From contig JARQTN010000231.1 of the NCBI GenBank assembly GCA_029976695.1, positions 1 through 38,097 on the forward strand: DNA of 38,097 nt, given 5' to 3'. A model generated the notes under the pieces. The model saw only the letters and a list, made by a program, of their open reading frames with translations. It was not told the origin of the DNA and ran no database searches. Origin of the DNA: Lewinellaceae bacterium (lineage in GTDB: Bacteria > Bacteroidota > Bacteroidia > Chitinophagales > Saprospiraceae). Positions 35,247 through 38,097 of this stretch are shown one piece after another; position 1 is the first letter of the stretch, and each line of letters opens with the position of its first letter. The translations under genes were made by a program, and so were the position numbers.

Positions 35247-37373
35247 ATGAGTTTCGCAACAAAAAATATCAGGAACATTGTCTTGCTTGGACACTCGGGT
35301 AGCGGGAAAACCACCTTTGCAGAGACGATGTTATTCGAATCAGGTGAGATTTCCCGCCGCGGAACGGTGGAAGCCGGTAATACAGCTTCCGACTATACGC
35401 CAATCGAACATGAGCGTGGGAACTCCATTTTCAGTTCATTGCTCCATGTGAACTGGAGGGGCAACAAGATCAATATCATTGATACACCCGGGCTGGATGA
35501 CTTCGTTGGTGAGATCGTTTCCTCACTAAAAGTTGCCGACACGGCCGTTATGGTCATCAACTCGGTCTCGGGTGTTGAGGTAGGTACAGAATTGATCTGG
35601 GAACACATCAATGACCTGGAGACACCCACAATTTTTGCGATCAACCAACTTGATCACGAAAAAGCGAATTATGACCAGTCACTGGAGCAGTTGCAAAACA
35701 GGTTCGGGCCCAAGGTCATTCCGATCCAGTATCCGCTCAATATCGGGTCAGAATTCAATACCATCGTCGATGCGCTGAGGATGACCATGTATGTTTTTCC
35801 TCCTGAGGGAGGCAAACCGGAAAAAGTGGCCATTCCCGAAAGCGAGATCAACCGGGCACAGGAGATGCACAATATGCTGGTAGAGGCAGCTGCAGAGAAT
35901 GATGAGGAACTCATGGAAAAGTTTTTTGACGAGGGCTCGTTAACCGAAGAAGAACTCGCTCAGGGGCTCACCATTGCCCTCGCGAATCATGAGATCTATC
36001 CCGTATTTTGTGTCTCATCAGTCAATAACATGGGGAGCGGACGCCTGATGGGATTCCTAAATGATATCGCCCCGTCACCAGCAGACAGGCCTCCTGCAAA
36101 ACTGGTCGGGGGAGGATCACTCAAACCGGACAGCGAGGCAAATCCGGTCCTGTTTATTTACAAAACGATATCCGAACCACAGATCGGGAATGTTTCCTAT
36201 TTCAAGGTTTATTCCGGAACCGTCCGGAACGGGGCGGAATTCGTCAATTCGAAAAATGATAATTCAGAACGGATCAACCAGCTTTTCGTGGCCAACGGGA
36301 AGAACCGTGATTCAGTGGATGAACTGGTCGCCGGGGATCTCGGCGTTACGGTCAAGCTGAAAGATTCACATACAAACAATACACTGTATACCAAGGGTGA
36401 TTCAAAAGGGATCGTGCCGATCAAGTTTCCTGAGCCTAAAATGCGTGTTGCAGTCGTGCCGCCAAGCAAGAATGACATGGAAAAATTGACCAAGGCACTC
36501 CATGTCATGCGTGAAGAAGACCCGACACTCATTTTTGAGCAATCCAAGGAGTTGAAACAAATGCTGCTGCATGCGCAGGGCCAGTTGCACCTGGATATCA
36601 CGCGGTACAGGATCGAGCAGGTCTTCGGTGTCAGCATGGAATTCACTGAACCACGCATCCCTTACAGGGAAACGATCACAAAAGTGGCAAATGACAGCTA
36701 CAGGCATAAAAAACAGACCGGAGGAGCCGGCCAGTTTGCCGAAGTCCATATGCGCATTGAACCCTATTATGAAGGCATGCCGGATCCCGCCGGTTTGAGC
36801 GTCCGAAACACTTCCGTCGAGGATCTGCCATGGGGCGGAAATCTCGCCTTCTACTGGTGCATCGTAGGTGGATCCATCGACGCCAAGTTCAGCAATGCCA
36901 TCAAAAAAGGGGTAATGAACAAGATGCAGGAAGGTCCGTTGACCGGATCCTATTGCCGGGATATCAGGGTCTGCATTTATGATGGGAAAATGCACCCGGT
37001 TGACTCTAACGATATGGCATTCCAGCTGGCCGGCCAGATGGTTTTCAAGCATGCCTTTGAACAGGCTGGCCCAAAGCTGATGGAGCCGATCTACGAATTG
37101 TCGATCCTGTGTGATGATGAGGTGATGGGAGATATCATGGGTGATCTCCAGACCCGGAGGGCAATGATCATGGGCATGTCCGCTGAGGGCCATTACCAGA
37201 AGATCACCGCAAAAGTCCCGCTTGCAGAACTGTATAAATATTCTTCAACGCTGAGATCCCTTTCACAGGGCAAAGCGAAATTCAGCAGGAAGTTCATTGA
37301 ATACGCACAGGTGCCGCCGGATATCCAGCAAAAACTGGTACAGGCCCACAAGGAAGAACTGCAGGAAGCTTAG
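35247..37373 (+). CDS. Elongation factor G-like protein (FusA2 type)
   Basis: This 708-residue translational GTPase has the EF-G layout: G domain with P-loop GHSGSGKT (15-22) and DTPG (79-82), then domains II-V, with domain IV segment YRETITKVANDSYRHKKQTGGAGQFAEV and a clear domain V (MGDIMGDLQTRRAMIMGM ... LRSLSQGKAKFS). Two GTPase motifs differ from canonical EF-G: the switch I ERGITI reads ERGNSI, and the guanine-specificity NKxD reads NQLD (133-136). This fits the EF-G-like paralog group rather than the main FusA. Its role is unclear. The ATG is preceded by no Shine-Dalgarno. It is followed by a palindrome and a terminator. Confidence 0.9.
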   Translation: MSFATKNIRNIVLLGHSGSGKTTFAETMLFESGEISRRGTVEAGNTASDYTPIEHERGNSIFSSLLHVNWRGNKINIIDTPGLDDFVGEIVSSLKVADTAVMVINSVSGVEVGTELIWEHINDLETPTIFAINQLDHEKANYDQSLEQLQNRFGPKVIPIQYPLNIGSEFNTIVDALRMTMYVFPPEGGKPEKVAIPESEINRAQEMHNMLVEAAAENDEELMEKFFDEGSLTEEELAQGLTIALANHEIYPVFCVSSVNNMGSGRLMGFLNDIAPSPADRPPAKLVGGGSLKPDSEANPVLFIYKTISEPQIGNVSYFKVYSGTVRNGAEFVNSKNDNSERINQLFVANGKNRDSVDELVAGDLGVTVKLKDSHTNNTLYTKGDSKGIVPIKFPEPKMRVAVVPPSKNDMEKLTKALHVMREEDPTLIFEQSKELKQMLLHAQGQLHLDITRYRIEQVFGVSMEFTEPRIPYRETITKVANDSYRHKKQTGGAGQFAEVHMRIEPYYEGMPDPAGLSVRNTSVEDLPWGGNLAFYWCIVGGSIDAKFSNAIKKGVMNKMQEGPLTGSYCRDIRVCIYDGKMHPVDSNDMAFQLAGQMVFKHAFEQAGPKLMEPIYELSILCDDEVMGDIMGDLQTRRAMIMGMSAEGHYQKITAKVPLAELYKYSSTLRSLSQGKAKFSRKFIEYAQVPPDIQQKLVQAHKEELQEA

Positions 37374-37387
37374 TAAAAAAGTTGTAT

Positions 37388-37407
37388 CTTTAGTTGCGCA
37401 ACTAAAG
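37388..37407. repeat. 20-bp perfect palindrome after the FusA2-type gene
   Basis: CTTTAGTTGCGCAACTAAAG (37388-37407) is its own reverse complement. It lies 14 bp after the stop codon and 9 bp before the terminator stem. It may add to transcript-end stability or be a protein-binding site; function is unknown. Confidence 0.75.
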
Positions 37408-37416
37408 CGTATCAAG

Positions 37417-37457
37417 CCCGCTGGCTCATGAGATTGATTATCCCAGCGGGTTTTTTT
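37417..37457 (+). terminator. Rho-independent terminator of the FusA2-type gene
   Basis: CCCGCTGG (37417-37424) pairs perfectly with CCAGCGGG (37443-37450) around an 18-base loop, followed by seven T (37451-37457). It lies 43 bp after the stop codon. Confidence 0.88.
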
Positions 37458-37458
37458 A

Positions 37459-38097
37459 TTGCATCATGCCAGGCAACCCTTGGCCGTGCACTGGCGGGCA
37501 CACCGCATCCCCTACAATCCGGCATTCCGAAACCTGGATGTTTTTCATGGACACAGCCATGAACTTCCGTATGGGATTTTCAGGGCAACTGCCTTCAAGG
37601 TCATCACCATCCACGACCTGATCTTTGAATATTATCCACAGGATTATGCTGCAGAGGACAGGAGGATTTACAAGTCAAAATTCAGGTACGCCTGCCTACT
37701 TGCGGATGCCATCATCGCAATCAGGAACGAGACAAAGGATGATATCATTAAATATTTAGGGATATCCCGGGACAAGATCCGGGTGATCTACCAGAGTTGC
37801 GATCCGCAATTCCATGGCCCGGTAGCTGATGCACAAGTGTGCGAGGTCAGGGAATTGATCCGAGTCCGGCATCTTGAAAATGCCCGCCACTGGATCAGCC
37901 CCGCATTTGATGAATTTCCGGCGATCTACAAAGGGACGCGCCTGTTCATCCTGCCCTCCTATTACGAGGGTTTCGGTATCCCGCTATCAGAGGCGATGAG
38001 CACAGGAACACCCGTGATCACCTCAGATCAGTCAGCCCTGACAGAAGTTGTCGGGGATGCCGGGATCAAAATACCGCCAGACCAGCCAGAGGCAATT
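37459..38097 (+). pseudogene. Decayed family 4 glycosyltransferase (5'-truncated, internal deletion, 3' end outside window)
   Basis: One frame is open from 37438 (after a TGA at 37435) to the window end. It encodes recognisable GT4/GT-B blocks: LDVFHGHSHELPYGI, ITIHDLIFEYYP, KFRYACLLADAII, IRVIYQSCDPQFHG, then FDEFPAIYKGTRLFILPSYYEGFGIPLSEAMSTGTPVITSD. No ATG opens this frame; only TTG (37459) or GTG (37486) are available. The usual ~90-100 N-terminal residues are absent, since the terminator and FusA2 gene lie directly upstream. Between CDPQF and the EFPAIY block the family normally has a ~50-60 residue stretch with a VGTIExRKN motif; only about 30 residues connect the blocks here (junction 37815-37880), without frameshift. 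I read this as a pseudogene; an assembly artefact remains possible. Confidence 0.72.

Noticed and set aside
37466-37570. ATG-initiated small frame at the start of the glycosyltransferase remnant
   Set aside because: It is out of frame with the conserved GT motifs and ends shortly after about 35 codons; no family resemblance.

Overview
The window looks like chromosomal DNA of a Bacteroidota bacterium, possibly a Saprospiria-like lineage (inference only). The evidence is a secreted M36 peptidase ending in a type IX secretion sorting domain, a lamin-tail surface protein with a FlgD/gliding-type C-terminus, the near absence of Shine-Dalgarno sequences, several TAnnTTTG-type promoter boxes, and an EF-G-like FusA2 with altered GTPase motifs. 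GC content is roughly balanced. I saw no tRNA, rRNA, CRISPR array, transposase or phage gene, so this reads as core chromosome rather than an island.

Layout. Positions 1-138 hold the 3' end of an unknown gene that meets pcm tail to tail. pcm and a phosphohexomutase gene diverge around a 16-bp palindrome (866-881). A minus-strand operon follows: lamin-tail surface protein, EEP-fold membrane protein with degraded catalytic motifs, and DgkA-type kinase. Then asd and a long coiled-coil protein (+). A 377-bp convergent spacer carries repeats and terminators. Next are the T9SS-exported M36 metallopeptidase (-), then rlmB, a TraB/GumN lipoprotein and a gamma-carbonic anhydrase (+).

Positions 15274-22561 are one tight minus-strand operon: TetR regulator, TolC, RND adaptor lipoprotein, RND pump, and pdxH, whose ATG directly abuts the pump's stop codon. 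Upstream on the same strand come a D-serine-dehydratase-like PLP enzyme, a MobA-like nucleotidyltransferase, an alpha-2-macroglobulin lipoprotein with a CLEQ thioester motif, and PBP1C. The last two form the known YfhM-PbpC envelope pair. On the plus strand, a c-type cytochrome lipoprotein, anmK and an SDR enzyme are chained by ATGA overlaps, followed by fusA2 with a palindrome and a strong terminator. The window ends in a family 4 glycosyltransferase reading frame that lacks its N-terminus and an internal block, and is best read as a pseudogene.

A common theme is the cell envelope: lipid carrier kinase, PBP1C/A2M, AnmK recycling, RND efflux and T9SS export. I did not find a convincing new multi-gene system. 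The points most worth a second look are the decayed glycosyltransferase, the catalytically altered EEP and FusA2 proteins, the pdxH-efflux operon, the coiled-coil protein with its C-terminal repeat, and several palindromic sites.
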